A DNA stretch of 19,843 nucleotides from an uncultured Sphingomonas sp. Its GTDB lineage: Bacteria; Pseudomonadota; Alphaproteobacteria; Sphingomonadales; Sphingomonadaceae. The notes beneath the pieces were generated by a model. That model was not told the origin of the DNA. It did not search any database and saw nothing but the letters and a program-made list of their open reading frames with translations. How positions within the stretch are numbered: position 1 is the first letter of the stretch; the number at the start of each line of letters is the position of its first letter. The stretch is taken from NCBI GenBank assembly GCA_946886845.1, contig CAMPJH010000007.1, positions 1-19,843 of the forward strand, read 5' to 3'. Below are positions 6,894 through 14,567 of this stretch, piece by piece. Position numbers and translations under genes: made by a program.

Positions 6894-7946
6894 ATGGCCT
6901 GGTTCCTGACCGAGATCGCCCACTGGGGACTGGCGCTGGTGCCAGTCCTCATCCTGCTTTCAATCTTCGTCTGGCTCGACGCCTTCAAGCTGACTAGTCT
7001 CAAGGAAATCCTGGTCCTGCTGCTGCTCGGCGGGATTGCCGCGCTCGCCGCCTGGCCGGTCAGCGGCCGGCTGATCGACACCCTGCCGATCGGCTTTTCC
7101 AATTACAGCCGCTTCATCGCGCCGTGGTTCGAGGAGGCGCTCAAGGCCGCCGTCATCATCCTGCTCTTTCGCTTCAACCGCGTCGGCTACAAGGTCGACG
7201 CGGTGATCGCCGGCTTTGCCGTCGGCGCCGGCTTCTCGGTCGTCGAGAACGTCTTTTACCTGGCCATCTTCCCTGATTACGGCGCCGGCACCTGGCTGGT
7301 GCGCGGGCTTGGGACCGCGGTGATGCATGGCACGACCCTGGCGATTCTCGCCGCCGTCGCTCACGAGCTGGCGGAGCGCGAGAATCGCGCCGCGGCCGGC
7401 GACTTCAGCTTCAACCTGCTGTGGTTCGTCCCCGGCTATCTGGTCGCCGTCGGCTTGCACATGGCGTTCAACCAGTTCCCCGACCAGCCGATGCTGGCGA
7501 TGATGGGCGCGGTGATTTTCGCGCCGATCGCGATCCTGGCGATTTTCCACTTCGGCACCGCCGAAGCGCAGCGATGGCTCACCACCGAATCCGCAGCCCA
7601 CCGGTCGCAGCTGGAAGCCCTTCGGGCCGGACGCTGGCCAGAAGGCGCGGCCGGCCGCAAGATCGCCGCGCTCGCCGGTCGCCTCGGTCCGGAGGCCGCC
7701 GGGCGGATCCGCCGCTATTGGGAATTGCAGGCATGGCTGGTCGTCCAGGCCGAGGAAACCCTGATGGAAGAGGCCGCCGGCGACGCCGAGGTTGATTCGG
7801 GCGAGGTGCGGGCGGCATTCGCCGAGATGGCAGGACTGCGGCAGGCGCTCGGCAAGAGCAGCTTCGCCGCGGTCAAGGCGCTGCTTCCGTTCAGCCGCAA
7901 CGATTATTGGGAAGTGTCCGAGCTTCGCCAGCGCCTCTCGCGCTGA
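6894..7946 (+). CDS. PrsW family intramembrane metalloprotease
   Basis: The 350-residue protein has several hydrophobic segments in residues 1-230. It shows PrsW/CAAX-like motifs: EEALK (80-84, with the paired glutamates), FSVVE (114-118) in the next helix, an MHG motif and a later HMAFN. PrsW proteins are polytopic membrane proteases; in Bacillus subtilis PrsW starts cleavage of the anti-sigma factor RsiW. The C-terminal 120 or so residues are soluble, charged and helical, longer than I expect for a minimal PrsW. An in-frame GTG at 6864 lies inside the upstream gene. The ATG at 6894, two bases after the upstream stop, gives a natural first membrane helix, and translation is probably coupled. 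No sigma/anti-sigma pair is adjacent, so the substrate is unknown. The single-pass repeat protein in the same operon is one possibility. Confidence 0.88.
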   Translation: MAWFLTEIAHWGLALVPVLILLSIFVWLDAFKLTSLKEILVLLLLGGIAALAAWPVSGRLIDTLPIGFSNYSRFIAPWFEEALKAAVIILLFRFNRVGYKVDAVIAGFAVGAGFSVVENVFYLAIFPDYGAGTWLVRGLGTAVMHGTTLAILAAVAHELAERENRAAAGDFSFNLLWFVPGYLVAVGLHMAFNQFPDQPMLAMMGAVIFAPIAILAIFHFGTAEAQRWLTTESAAHRSQLEALRAGRWPEGAAGRKIAALAGRLGPEAAGRIRRYWELQAWLVVQAEETLMEEAAGDAEVDSGEVRAAFAEMAGLRQALGKSSFAAVKALLPFSRNDYWEVSELRQRLSR

Positions 7947-7958
7947 CGATCGTCCTCC

Positions 7959-8723
7959 TCAGCCGAACCGCTCGCGAAGCAAGTCGAGCGACGGGTCGTG
8001 GGTGAGGTCGAGGTGAAGCGGAGTGACGCTGACATAGGCGTCGTCGATCGCTTCGAGGTCGGTCGAGTGGCCGGGCGTCTGGACCATCGGGCCGAGCCCG
8101 AACCAATAGTAATTGTAGCCGCGAGGGTCGGTCCGCTCGACGATCCGCAAGCGGCCGTAGTCGCGGATTCCCTGTCGGCAAATGCGAATGCCGTTGATCT
8201 TCTCGGGCGGCAGCGCCGGAAAATTTACGTTGATCAGGGTTCCGGGCGGCGGCTCGAAATCCATTAGCGGCGCAAGCACCCTCTCCGCCCAGGCCTCGGC
8301 GGCCGCGAAAGGGACAGTGTCGCCCATGCCCTCACGCGAGTAGCTCTGGCTGAGGGCGATCGAGCGGACTCCGGCGAGCGCGCCCTCCATCGCCGCCGAC
8401 ACGGTGCCCGAATAGGTCACGTCTTCGCCGAGATTGGCCCCGCGGTTGATGCCTGACAGAATCAGGTCGGGCGGCGAGTCCTTCATGACGTGCGCAAGGG
8501 CCAGCATCACCGCATCGGTCGGGGTGCCGGTGACCGAGAATCGCTTCTTGTCGTGGCGGCGCAGGCGAATCGGCTGGGTCAGGGTCAGCGAGTGACCGGC
8601 GCCGGATTGCTCCTCGGTCGGAGCAACCACCCAGACATCGTCCGAGAAACCCTGGGCGATCGTCTCGAGCAGATCGAGGCCGCGGGCGTTGATGCCATCG
8701 TCGTTGGTCAGCAGGATGCGCAT
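7959..8723 (-). CDS. surE: 5'/3'-nucleotidase SurE
   Basis: The 254-residue protein begins MRILLTNDDGI, the signature metal-binding start of SurE, with Asp8-Asp9. It continues with GHSLTLTQPIRL, TGTPTDAV and SGINRGANLGEDVTYSGTV, the conserved active-site blocks. SurE is a cytoplasmic, divalent-metal-dependent nucleoside monophosphate phosphatase linked to stationary-phase survival. The start at 8721-8723 is set by the family N-terminus and by GAGGAG about five bases upstream; the frame is open to 8801. In many proteobacteria surE sits beside pcm or serS, but neither is present here. It converges on the PrsW gene with 12 bp between stops. Confidence 0.96.
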   Translation of the reverse strand: MRILLTNDDGINARGLDLLETIAQGFSDDVWVVAPTEEQSGAGHSLTLTQPIRLRRHDKKRFSVTGTPTDAVMLALAHVMKDSPPDLILSGINRGANLGEDVTYSGTVSAAMEGALAGVRSIALSQSYSREGMGDTVPFAAAEAWAERVLAPLMDFEPPPGTLINVNFPALPPEKINGIRICRQGIRDYGRLRIVERTDPRGYNYYWFGLGPMVQTPGHSTDLEAIDDAYVSVTPLHLDLTHDPSLDLLRERFG

Positions 8724-8846
8724 CGCGCTCCTCATAACGGCCCCGCCGACCCGGGCAACCATGGGTGCCGAACGGACACCGCCGAGCCTAAAATGCGCCA
8801 TATCGGCAACAGCTTGGCGATTTATTGACCGACCCAGTGTCAGCGC

Positions 8847-8875
8847 TTGTTAAGGCCTTGGCCCTTATTTATAGG
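8847..8875 (+). promoter_or_regulatory. Candidate sigma-70 promoter of dksA
   Basis: TTGTTA (8847-8852) and TATAGG (8870-8875) are separated by exactly 17 bp, each matching the consensus in four of six positions. A start near 8882 would give a leader of about 154 nt before dksA. It is the best-spaced promoter-like pair in the 312-bp gap between surE and dksA. Confidence 0.45.
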
Positions 8876-9035
8876 CGCGGTCGGGGATTACCGACTTGCC
8901 CGGTGCTAAACCCCGGGAAAGTCTTGTTGAATCCGCCTCCGGCTGCACCGGTGGCTCCGGTCGCAGCAGCGATGGCGGGCTAGCGGGGGATGCCCTCAGG
9001 CAAGGCGCCTGCGGACAGACTGGGAGGGGTATCAA
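8876..9035 (+). promoter_or_regulatory. Long GC-rich dksA 5' leader with potential hairpins
   Basis: No ORF of note lies here. Potential stems include GTCGG/CCGAC (8880-8884 with 8891-8895), several CCGG-rich segments around 8935-8965 and CAGGC/GCCTG with a five-base loop shortly before the ribosome binding site GGGAGGGG. A tiny MAG-stop frame is also present. I recognise no known riboswitch. The rest of the surE-dksA gap (8724-8846) shows nothing I can name. Confidence 0.35.
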
Positions 9036-9500
9036 ATGGCGACTGCTCTAGTCGATCTTTACAATGAAAAGCCGGTACCGTTCGATCGGATCATCGTTCC
9101 GGAATCCTATCGGCCGTCCGACAAAGACGAGTTCATGTGCGACCTCCATCGCGCCTATTTCCTCAAGAAGCTTCGCGAGTGGAGAGAAGCGGTCATCGAC
9201 GAGTCGCGGCAGACGATGGCGCAGCTCCAGGTCGATTCGCTTCGCGAGCCCGACCTTGCCGACCGCGCGTCCAGCGAAACCGATTGGGGGATCGAGCTTC
9301 GGACCCGCGACCGGCAGCGCAAGCTCATTGCCAAGATCGATAGCGCCATCCGGCGCCTGTACGAAGGCGAATATGGCTATTGCGAGGTGACCGGCGATCC
9401 GATTTCGCTGGCTCGGCTCGAAGCCCGGCCAGTCGCAACGATGACCCTTGAAGCGCAGGAGCGCCACGAGAGGATCGAGAAGGTGTCACGGGACGACTAA
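9036..9500 (+). CDS. dksA: RNA polymerase-binding transcription factor DksA (one-cysteine type)
   Basis: The 154-residue protein has the DksA layout: an N-terminal helical segment, a coiled-coil with the tip motif DLADRA (73-78, matching DxxDxA) and a C-terminal zinc-finger region YGYCEVTGDPISLARLEARP. DksA enters the RNA polymerase secondary channel and with ppGpp retunes rRNA and amino-acid promoters. Only one of the four zinc cysteines remains (Cys116). The other positions are Thr119, Thr137 and Ala140 by alignment with the E. coli protein from memory. Such low-cysteine DksA proteins are known in alphaproteobacteria and are thought to be less dependent on zinc and thiol state. The ATG has GGGAGGGG seven to eight bases upstream. 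The gene is probably monocistronic. Confidence 0.95.
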   Translation: MATALVDLYNEKPVPFDRIIVPESYRPSDKDEFMCDLHRAYFLKKLREWREAVIDESRQTMAQLQVDSLREPDLADRASSETDWGIELRTRDRQRKLIAKIDSAIRRLYEGEYGYCEVTGDPISLARLEARPVATMTLEAQERHERIEKVSRDD

Positions 9501-9550
9501 AGCGCGGGGCGCTTTAGGCGAATGGGACACGCGACGACTAAAGCGTCGCG
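9492..9550 (+). repeat. Duplicated dksA 3' end forming two perfect hairpins
   Basis: A 13-bp sequence GACGACTAAAGCG, which holds the last two dksA codons and its stop, recurs 41 bp downstream (9492-9504 and 9533-9545). Each copy lies in a perfect inverted repeat. One is CTAAAGCG/CGCTTTAG with loop CGGGG (9497-9517). The other is CGCGACG/CGTCGCG with a 7-base loop (9530-9550). Neither is followed by a T-run on the plus strand, so they are not classic intrinsic terminators, though they may protect the 3' end of the mRNA or end both converging transcripts. Confidence 0.55.
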
Positions 9551-9566
9551 CTAGGCCGGCTCGGGC

Positions 9567-9731
9567 TCAATGCTCGTAATGGCCGGCGAGCTCGTCCTTG
9601 AGCTTCAGTTTTTCTTTCTTGAGCTGATGGAGAAGATCTTCGTTCGGGTGCGGCCGATGCTCCTCTTCGTCGATCATCGCGTGGAGCGCCGCGTGCTTGG
9701 ATGCGAGAGTGTCGGCCTGTGCCTTGTCCAT
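9567..9731 (-). CDS. YdcH family (DUF465) small protein
   Basis: A 54-residue frame begins MDKAQADTLASKHAALHAMI and ends KLKDELAGHYEH. The pattern of Leu-x-x-x-His/Lys helical residues, the EEEHRPHPNE turn and the KKEKLKLKDEL block are typical of the DUF465/YdcH family of short alpha-helical hairpins. Its function is not established. AAAGGAA lies about ten bases before the ATG. It converges on dksA and diverges from the rcdA-like gene. Confidence 0.9.
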   Translation of the reverse strand: MDKAQADTLASKHAALHAMIDEEEHRPHPNEDLLHQLKKEKLKLKDELAGHYEH

Positions 9732-9961
9732 CGGTGCCAGTTCCTTTCGTGAACACGAGTGACAACCGACACTAGTAAATCACGTTTTTTGCAATTTGTC
9801 TTGGGGCTGTAACAACCGCCCACCCGGCCGCTCGCGCGTCCTGCCGCGATGCGACAATGCCTGGTCATTCACCGTCCCGCTTCGGGACAGCGGCCCGCCG
9901 ACGGCGCCGAATGACGATGTTGTGCGTTTTCTCGGGCTCCCGAAAGTGGCAGTTGAGCGCG

Positions 9962-10447
9962 ATGGACGACTCACGCGAAGTCCCCGATTCGGAAGCCCGC
10001 ATCACCCCGCGGCTGATCAACTCCTTTTACACGGAGGCGATGCTGCTGGCCGACGAGGCCCGTTCCTATTTCGACGACGCCGGCCGTGGTGAGCGCGACG
10101 GCCTCGACCCGTTCATCCGGGTCAGCTTCGCCTGCGAATCGCTCAAGGTCACGACCCGGATCATGCATATCGTCGCCTGGCTCTTGACCCAGCGCGCAAT
10201 CGAAAGCGGCGAAATCGCCTTGCGCGAAGGCCGCCGGCCCGAGCGCCGGCTGGGCAACGCCCAGGAAAGCGATCCGGCGGTGATCGCGCGGCTGCCGGAA
10301 GCCGCCCGGCGCCTGGCGAATGCGAGCTCCGATCTTTACGCGCGGGTGAAGCGGCTCGACGAGGGCAGCCTCGCCGACGAGCCGCCGCAGAGCCCGGCGC
10401 GGGCGCTGATGGGTCGCCTCGAGCGCGGCCTCACCGGACAGCCTTAG
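9962..10447 (+). CDS. DUF1465 / RcdA-like protein
   Basis: The 161-residue, mostly helical protein carries FYTEAMLLADEARSYF and, further on, ESLKVTTRIMHIVAWLL followed by TQRAIESGEI. These match the DUF1465 family, which to my knowledge includes RcdA of Caulobacter. RcdA is an adaptor that helps ClpXP degrade CtrA and other cell-cycle factors. Whether this protein has that role here is inference. The open frame extends to 9857, but the extra 35 residues are arginine-rich and atypical. I prefer the ATG at 9962 (MDDSREVPDSE), although it has only a weak ribosome binding site; 9911 is an alternative. Its 3' end overlaps the converging nitronate monooxygenase gene by 17 bp. The 230-bp region upstream (9732-9961) holds a hairpin GTCCCG-CTT-CGGGAC at 9874-9888 and no clear promoter. 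Confidence 0.82.
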   Translation: MDDSREVPDSEARITPRLINSFYTEAMLLADEARSYFDDAGRGERDGLDPFIRVSFACESLKVTTRIMHIVAWLLTQRAIESGEIALREGRRPERRLGNAQESDPAVIARLPEAARRLANASSDLYARVKRLDEGSLADEPPQSPARALMGRLERGLTGQP

Positions 10448-11405
10448 CCTCGCACAGGCGCTTCAGCGCCGCGTCATATTCGCGAGCAAGCGTGGCGACA
10501 TAGTCGGCCGCCGGCTGGACTTTGTCGATCACTCCAATGCCCTGTCCCGAGCCCCAGATGTCGCGCCACGCCTTGCTCTTTGTCGATCCGTCCGAGCCGA
10601 ATTCGGTCGGCAGGGATTCGACCTTGTCGAGTGAGTCGGGGTCGAGCCCGGAGCGTTCGATCGACGAGCGAAGGTAGTTGCCGGCGATCCCCGTGAACAA
10701 GGCGCTGTTGACGATGTCGGCGGCGCCGGCGGCGACAATCGCTTGCCGATATTCGTCGGCGCAGCGCGCCTCTGGAGTGGCGATGAACGGCGAGCCGACA
10801 TAAGCCAGATCGGCGCCCATTGCCTGTGCGGAAAGCACCGCCGAGCCGGTGGCGATCGCTCCCGACAGGATAAGCGGCCCCTCGAACCACAGGCGGATCT
10901 CCTGGACCAAGGCGAACGGCGACCAGCGGCCGGCATGTCCCCCCGCACCCGCGGCGACCGCGATCAATCCGTCGGCGCCCTTGGCCACGGCCTTCCTTGC
11001 GAAGCGGTCGTCGATGATGTCGTGGAGCGTAATCCCGCCCCACCCGTGAACCGCCTGGTTGAGCTCCTCGCGCGCGCCCAGCGAGGTGATGACGATCGGC
11101 ACCTTCCACTTCTCGCAGACCGCCATGTCGGCTTCGAAGCGGTCGTTGGAGCGGTGAACGATCTGGTTGACGGCGAACGGCGCCGCCGGCCGGTCGGGAT
11201 GTTCGCGATCATGAGCCGCGAGCGCTTCCGTGATCTCGTGCAGCCATTCATCGAGCTGCGCCGCCGGACGCGCGTTGAGCGCCGGAAAGCTGCCGACGAT
11301 CCCGGCCGTGCACTGCGCAATCACCAGCTTGGGGTTGGAAATGATGAACAGCGGCGCGCCGATCACCGGCAAGCGCAAGCGAGACAGGATAGAAGGAAGT
11401 GTCAT
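10431..11405 (-). CDS. Nitronate monooxygenase (2-nitropropane dioxygenase family)
   Basis: The 324-residue TIM-barrel flavoprotein begins with LPVIGAPLFIISNPKLVIA, the usual N-terminal strand and FMN-site region. It has GAGGHAGRWSPFALV, holding the expected active-site His, and GAIATGSAVLSAQAMGADLAYVGSPF, the phosphate-binding strand pair. Family members oxidise alkyl nitronates such as propionate-3-nitronate with FMN and oxygen; the natural substrate is uncertain. The ATG at 11403-11405 has a G-rich stretch upstream. It follows dusB on the same strand by 33 bp and may be co-transcribed with it. Its 3' end overlaps the rcdA-like gene by 17 bp on the other strand. Confidence 0.92.
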   Translation of the reverse strand: MTLPSILSRLRLPVIGAPLFIISNPKLVIAQCTAGIVGSFPALNARPAAQLDEWLHEITEALAAHDREHPDRPAAPFAVNQIVHRSNDRFEADMAVCEKWKVPIVITSLGAREELNQAVHGWGGITLHDIIDDRFARKAVAKGADGLIAVAAGAGGHAGRWSPFALVQEIRLWFEGPLILSGAIATGSAVLSAQAMGADLAYVGSPFIATPEARCADEYRQAIVAAGAADIVNSALFTGIAGNYLRSSIERSGLDPDSLDKVESLPTEFGSDGSTKSKAWRDIWGSGQGIGVIDKVQPAADYVATLAREYDAALKRLCEAKAVR

Positions 11406-11438
11406 CGTGCCCCCCGGCGCCGGTTCAAAAACGCGCGA

Positions 11439-12437
11439 TCAGGCAGCGGCGCGCGTCAGCCAAGGCGCATAATAATCGCGGAGCATCGCCACGACCGTGT
11501 CCGGGTCATCCTGCTGGTTGACCCGATTGCGAAGCTCGGCCGAGCCGGGCAGGCCCTTGGTGTACCAGCCGATATGCTTGCGGGCGAGGTTGACGCCGGT
11601 GTGCCGTCCGTAAAGCGACAACATCTCGTCATACTGGCCGAGCATGACTTCGAGCTGCTCGTCGAGCGACGGCTCGCTCCAGGCGCCATCCTTGGTCAAC
11701 TCGGCCATCGCCTGCGCCAGCAGCCAGGGGCGACCGTAAGCGCCGCGGCCGATCATCACTCCGTCTGCGCCCGACTGGCGAAGCGCCGAGCGGGCGTCCT
11801 CGACCGAGCATATGTCGCCGTTGACGATCACCGGAATCGAAACCGCGTCCTTCACCTTGCGGACAAAGCGCCAATCGGCGTCCCCTTTGTACATTTGGCA
11901 CCGGGTGCGGCCGTGGACGGTGATCATCTTCACGCCCGCGCTTTCGGCGATCCGCGCCAGCTCGGGCGCGTTCAGGCTCGAATGATCCCAGCCCATGCGC
12001 ATCTTGAGGGTGACCGGCACGTTCACCGCTTCCACCGTCGCCTCGACGATCGCCGCCGCCAGCGGTAGGTCGCGCATCAGCGCCGACCCCGCCTCGCCAT
12101 TGACCACCTTCTTGACCGGACAGCCCATGTTGATGTCGATGATCGCGGCGCCGCGCTGCTCGTTGAGACGCGCGGCTTCGGCCATTACCTTGGGCTCGCA
12201 GCCGGCAAGCTGCAGCGACACCGGCTGCTCCGACTGGTCCCACAAGGATTTTTGCAGCGACTGGCGGGTCTCGCGGATCATCGCCTGGCTGGCGATCATC
12301 TCGCTGACTGTCAGCCCGGCGCCGTAGCGCTTGACCGCCCGCCGGAACGGCAGGTCGGTGACGCCCGTCATCGGCGCCAGGATTACTGGCGAGTCGATCC
12401 GGACTGGTCCGACTTGTATGGGCTTCAGGACGCTCAT
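11439..12437 (-). CDS. dusB: tRNA-dihydrouridine synthase DusB
   Basis: The 332-residue flavoenzyme starts with VILAPMTGVTDLPFRRAV, the Dus signature, and has MGCPVKKVVNGEAGSALM with the catalytic Cys106. It reduces uridine in the tRNA D-loop with NADPH and FMN. The ATG at 12435-12437 (MSVLKPIQVG) matches the family start; the frame is open to 12476. In many alphaproteobacteria dusB (nifR3) is followed by ntrB and ntrC. Here it is followed by a nitronate monooxygenase instead. It diverges from ispDF with 65 bp between start codons. Confidence 0.95.
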   Translation of the reverse strand: MSVLKPIQVGPVRIDSPVILAPMTGVTDLPFRRAVKRYGAGLTVSEMIASQAMIRETRQSLQKSLWDQSEQPVSLQLAGCEPKVMAEAARLNEQRGAAIIDINMGCPVKKVVNGEAGSALMRDLPLAAAIVEATVEAVNVPVTLKMRMGWDHSSLNAPELARIAESAGVKMITVHGRTRCQMYKGDADWRFVRKVKDAVSIPVIVNGDICSVEDARSALRQSGADGVMIGRGAYGRPWLLAQAMAELTKDGAWSEPSLDEQLEVMLGQYDEMLSLYGRHTGVNLARKHIGWYTKGLPGSAELRNRVNQQDDPDTVVAMLRDYYAPWLTRAAA

Positions 12438-12502
12438 GGGATCGCGGCATGTAGGCGACCAGCCCTTGGCGGACAAGGCGAGCGGCCCTAGAGCCGCGCT
12501 CC

Positions 12503-13645
12503 ATGAGCGTGACAGCGCTAATCGTCGCCGCCGGCAAGGGCGAGCGCCTCGGCGGCGGTCTGCCCAAGCAGTATCGGCCGCTTGGCGGCAAGCCGGTCCT
12601 TCGCCGCGCAGTCGAGGCTCTGGCCTCGCATCCGGCGATCGGCGCCCTGCGCGTGGTGATCGGTGCCGGCCAACATGATCTTGCCAACGAGGCGCTGGCG
12701 GGGCTCGACGTCGGGCCGCTGATCGAGGGCGGCGCCGAGCGCGCCGATTCCGTCCGCGCCGGCCTCGGCCAGATCGCCAGCGATGTAGTGCTCGTGCATG
12801 ATGCCGCCCGTCCCTTCTGCCCCCCCGCCGTCATTGACCGGCTGCTCGCGCCGCTCGAATTCTTCGACGGGGCTGCGCCGGTGCTTGCGGTGGGCGACAC
12901 TCTGGCGCGCGCGGGCGACCAGATCGAAACACCGGTCGACCGTAGCGGGCTGGTGCGTGTGCAGACACCCCAGGCGTTCCGGCTCGGGGCGCTTCGCCGG
13001 GCTTATGAATCCTGGAGCGGCCAGGCGGCGACCGACGAAACCACCGTCGCCCGCGCCGCCGGTCTCGGAGTCGCGGCGGTCGAAGGCGATCCGGCGCTCG
13101 AGAAGATCACCACCACCGCCGACTTCGCTCGCGCCGAGCAATGGCTGGCCGCGCGGCTCGTTTCCCGCACCGGCGTCGGCTTCGACGTCCACGCCTTTGC
13201 CGACAACGGCCCGATCATGATGGGCGGGATCGAAATTCCGCACGAGCGCGGCCTGGCCGGCCACAGCGACGCCGACGTCGTCCTGCACGCGATCACCGAC
13301 GCGCTGCTGGGGGCGGCTGGGCTCGGCGACATCGGCGAGTTTTTCCCGCCGGCCGATCCGCAGTGGAAGGGCGCCTCATCGGACCGCTTCCTCGCGCACG
13401 CGGCCGCTCTGGTTCGCGAGCTTGGCGGCGTGATCGACAACGTCGACTGCACCGTGATTTGCGAAGCGCCCAAAGTCGCCCCGCATAGGGAGCAAATGCG
13501 CGCCCGGATCGCTGAGATCCTGCGCGTTCGGCAAAGCCAGGTGAGCATCAAGGCGACCACCACCGAACGTCTGGGCTTCACCGGGCGCGGCGAGGGCATT
13601 GCCGCGCAGGCGGTGGCGAATATCCGTCTGGAGATGAGCGAATGA
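12503..13645 (+). CDS. ispDF: Bifunctional MEP cytidylyltransferase / MEcPP synthase IspDF
   Basis: The 380-residue fusion carries two steps of the non-mevalonate isoprenoid pathway. Residues about 1-215 are IspD, with [19 protein letters not shown] (CTP-binding loop) and VHDAARPF. Residues about 220-380 are IspF, with GFDVHAF and [19 protein letters not shown] (zinc ligands Asp, His, His) and [17 protein letters not shown] at the C-terminus. IspD makes CDP-methylerythritol and IspF makes the cyclic diphosphate; the intermediate IspE is separate. IspDF fusions are common in alphaproteobacteria. The stop overlaps the next start (ATGA), indicating translational coupling. The ribosome binding site is weak. 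Confidence 0.97.
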   Translation: MSVTALIVAAGKGERLGGGLPKQYRPLGGKPVLRRAVEALASHPAIGALRVVIGAGQHDLANEALAGLDVGPLIEGGAERADSVRAGLGQIASDVVLVHDAARPFCPPAVIDRLLAPLEFFDGAAPVLAVGDTLARAGDQIETPVDRSGLVRVQTPQAFRLGALRRAYESWSGQAATDETTVARAAGLGVAAVEGDPALEKITTTADFARAEQWLAARLVSRTGVGFDVHAFADNGPIMMGGIEIPHERGLAGHSDADVVLHAITDALLGAAGLGDIGEFFPPADPQWKGASSDRFLAHAAALVRELGGVIDNVDCTVICEAPKVAPHREQMRARIAEILRVRQSQVSIKATTTERLGFTGRGEGIAAQAVANIRLEMSE

Positions 13646-14145
13646 GTGAAAGGCTTCTCCCGCAGGAACTGTACGACAAGGCGAAGGAAGTGGTCGACGC
13701 CAACCGCAAGCTCGGCCGGCGCGTGGCGGTGGCGGAAAGCTGCACCGGCGGCCTGGTTTGCGCCGCTCTGACCGAGATCCCGGGATCGTCGGAGATCTTC
13801 GAAGCCGGCTACGTGACCTATTCGAACGCGTCGAAGATCGACGATCTCGGAGTCAGCTCGGAAGTCGTCGAGACGTTTGGCGCGGTCAGCGTCGCGACCG
13901 CCTGGGCAATGGCGCGCGGCGCGCTTTCAGCGTCGAACGCCGACATCGCCGTCGCGATCACCGGGATCGCGGGACCCGGCGGCGGAACCCCGACCAAGCC
14001 GGTCGGAACGGTCGTCTTCGCACGAGCCGAGCGCGACGCCGATCCATCGCAGATCGTCGCCGACCAGAAGCATTTCGATGCCGTCGGCCGGGCCGGCGTG
14101 CGGCTTCAGGCGACGCTCTGCGCGCTCGACCTGCTGATGCCGTAG
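13642..14145 (+). CDS. CinA C-terminal-type nicotinamide-nucleotide amidohydrolase (PncC)
   Basis: The 167-residue protein is a stand-alone CinA_C domain with [27 protein letters not shown] and [20 protein letters not shown], the conserved blocks of the PncC family. These enzymes deamidate nicotinamide mononucleotide in NAD recycling. The N-terminal CinA (ADP-ribose pyrophosphatase) half is absent, as is usual for short PncC proteins. The start overlaps the ispDF stop by four bases. The last 40 bp overlap the 3' end of the opposing ratA-like gene. Confidence 0.93.
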   Translation: MSERLLPQELYDKAKEVVDANRKLGRRVAVAESCTGGLVCAALTEIPGSSEIFEAGYVTYSNASKIDDLGVSSEVVETFGAVSVATAWAMARGALSASNADIAVAITGIAGPGGGTPTKPVGTVVFARAERDADPSQIVADQKHFDAVGRAGVRLQATLCALDLLMP

Positions 14146-14567
14146 AGCGTCGCGGCGCGCTGCTCGAACGCGCCCGTCATTCGCCTCAGCGCCCGGTCGA
14201 ACATCTGGCCGGCAAGCGCCTCGAACAGGCGCGACCGGAAGGCGAAATCGACCGAGAAGTGGAGGTTGGTGCCGCCGTCGCCGGCAGGCTCGAAGCGCCA
14301 CTCGTTGTGCAGATATTTGAGCGGGCCCTCGACATAGTCGACGACGATCCGGTCCGGCCGCTCTTTCACCACCCGGCTGGTGAACCGTTCCTTGAAGGCG
14401 CTGAAGCCGACGACAAGGTCGGCAAGCGTCTCGGTCTCGCTCGATGAGCGGACCCGCACCGCGACCACCCAGGGCAGGAATTCGTCGTAGTGGCCAACGT
14501 CGGCAACCATCTCGAAAAGTTGCTCGGGCGTGTAAGGGAGATGGCGGGATTCACTGTGCCTCGGCAT
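14106..14567 (-). CDS. RatA/Coq10 family START-like protein (ubiquinone-binding type)
   Basis: The 153-residue protein has the SRPBCC/START fold signature of the Coq10-RatA family: [22 protein letters not shown] near the N-terminus, [16 protein letters not shown] in the middle and [24 protein letters not shown] at the end. Homologues bind coenzyme Q and support respiration; in E. coli RatA was also described as a ribosome-association toxin. The ATG overlaps the lipA stop by one base (TGATG), so the pair is an operon, the usual order in alphaproteobacteria. The coding end overlaps pncC on the other strand by 40 bp. Confidence 0.93.
   Translation of the reverse strand: MPRHSESRHLPYTPEQLFEMVADVGHYDEFLPWVVAVRVRSSSETETLADLVVGFSAFKERFTSRVVKERPDRIVVDYVEGPLKYLHNEWRFEPAGDGGTNLHFSVDFAFRSRLFEALAGQMFDRALRRMTGAFEQRAATLYGISRSSAQSVA

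Noticed and set aside
9570..9752. 60-codon plus-strand frame opposite the DUF465 gene
   Set aside because: The minus-strand frame at 9567-9731 matches DUF465 along its whole length; the plus-strand frame is its shadow.
9874..9888. GTCCCG-CTT-CGGGAC hairpin as an intrinsic terminator
   Set aside because: No T-run follows on either strand and it lies upstream of a start codon, so a terminator call is not supported.
10743..12068. 441-codon open frame on the plus strand
   Set aside because: Antisense to the nitronate monooxygenase and dusB genes, both clear families. It is an Arg/His-rich shadow translation.
11629..12900. 423-codon open frame on the minus strand
   Set aside because: Overlaps dusB in another frame and ispDF antisense; the sequence is Arg/Ala/Ser-rich with no family match.
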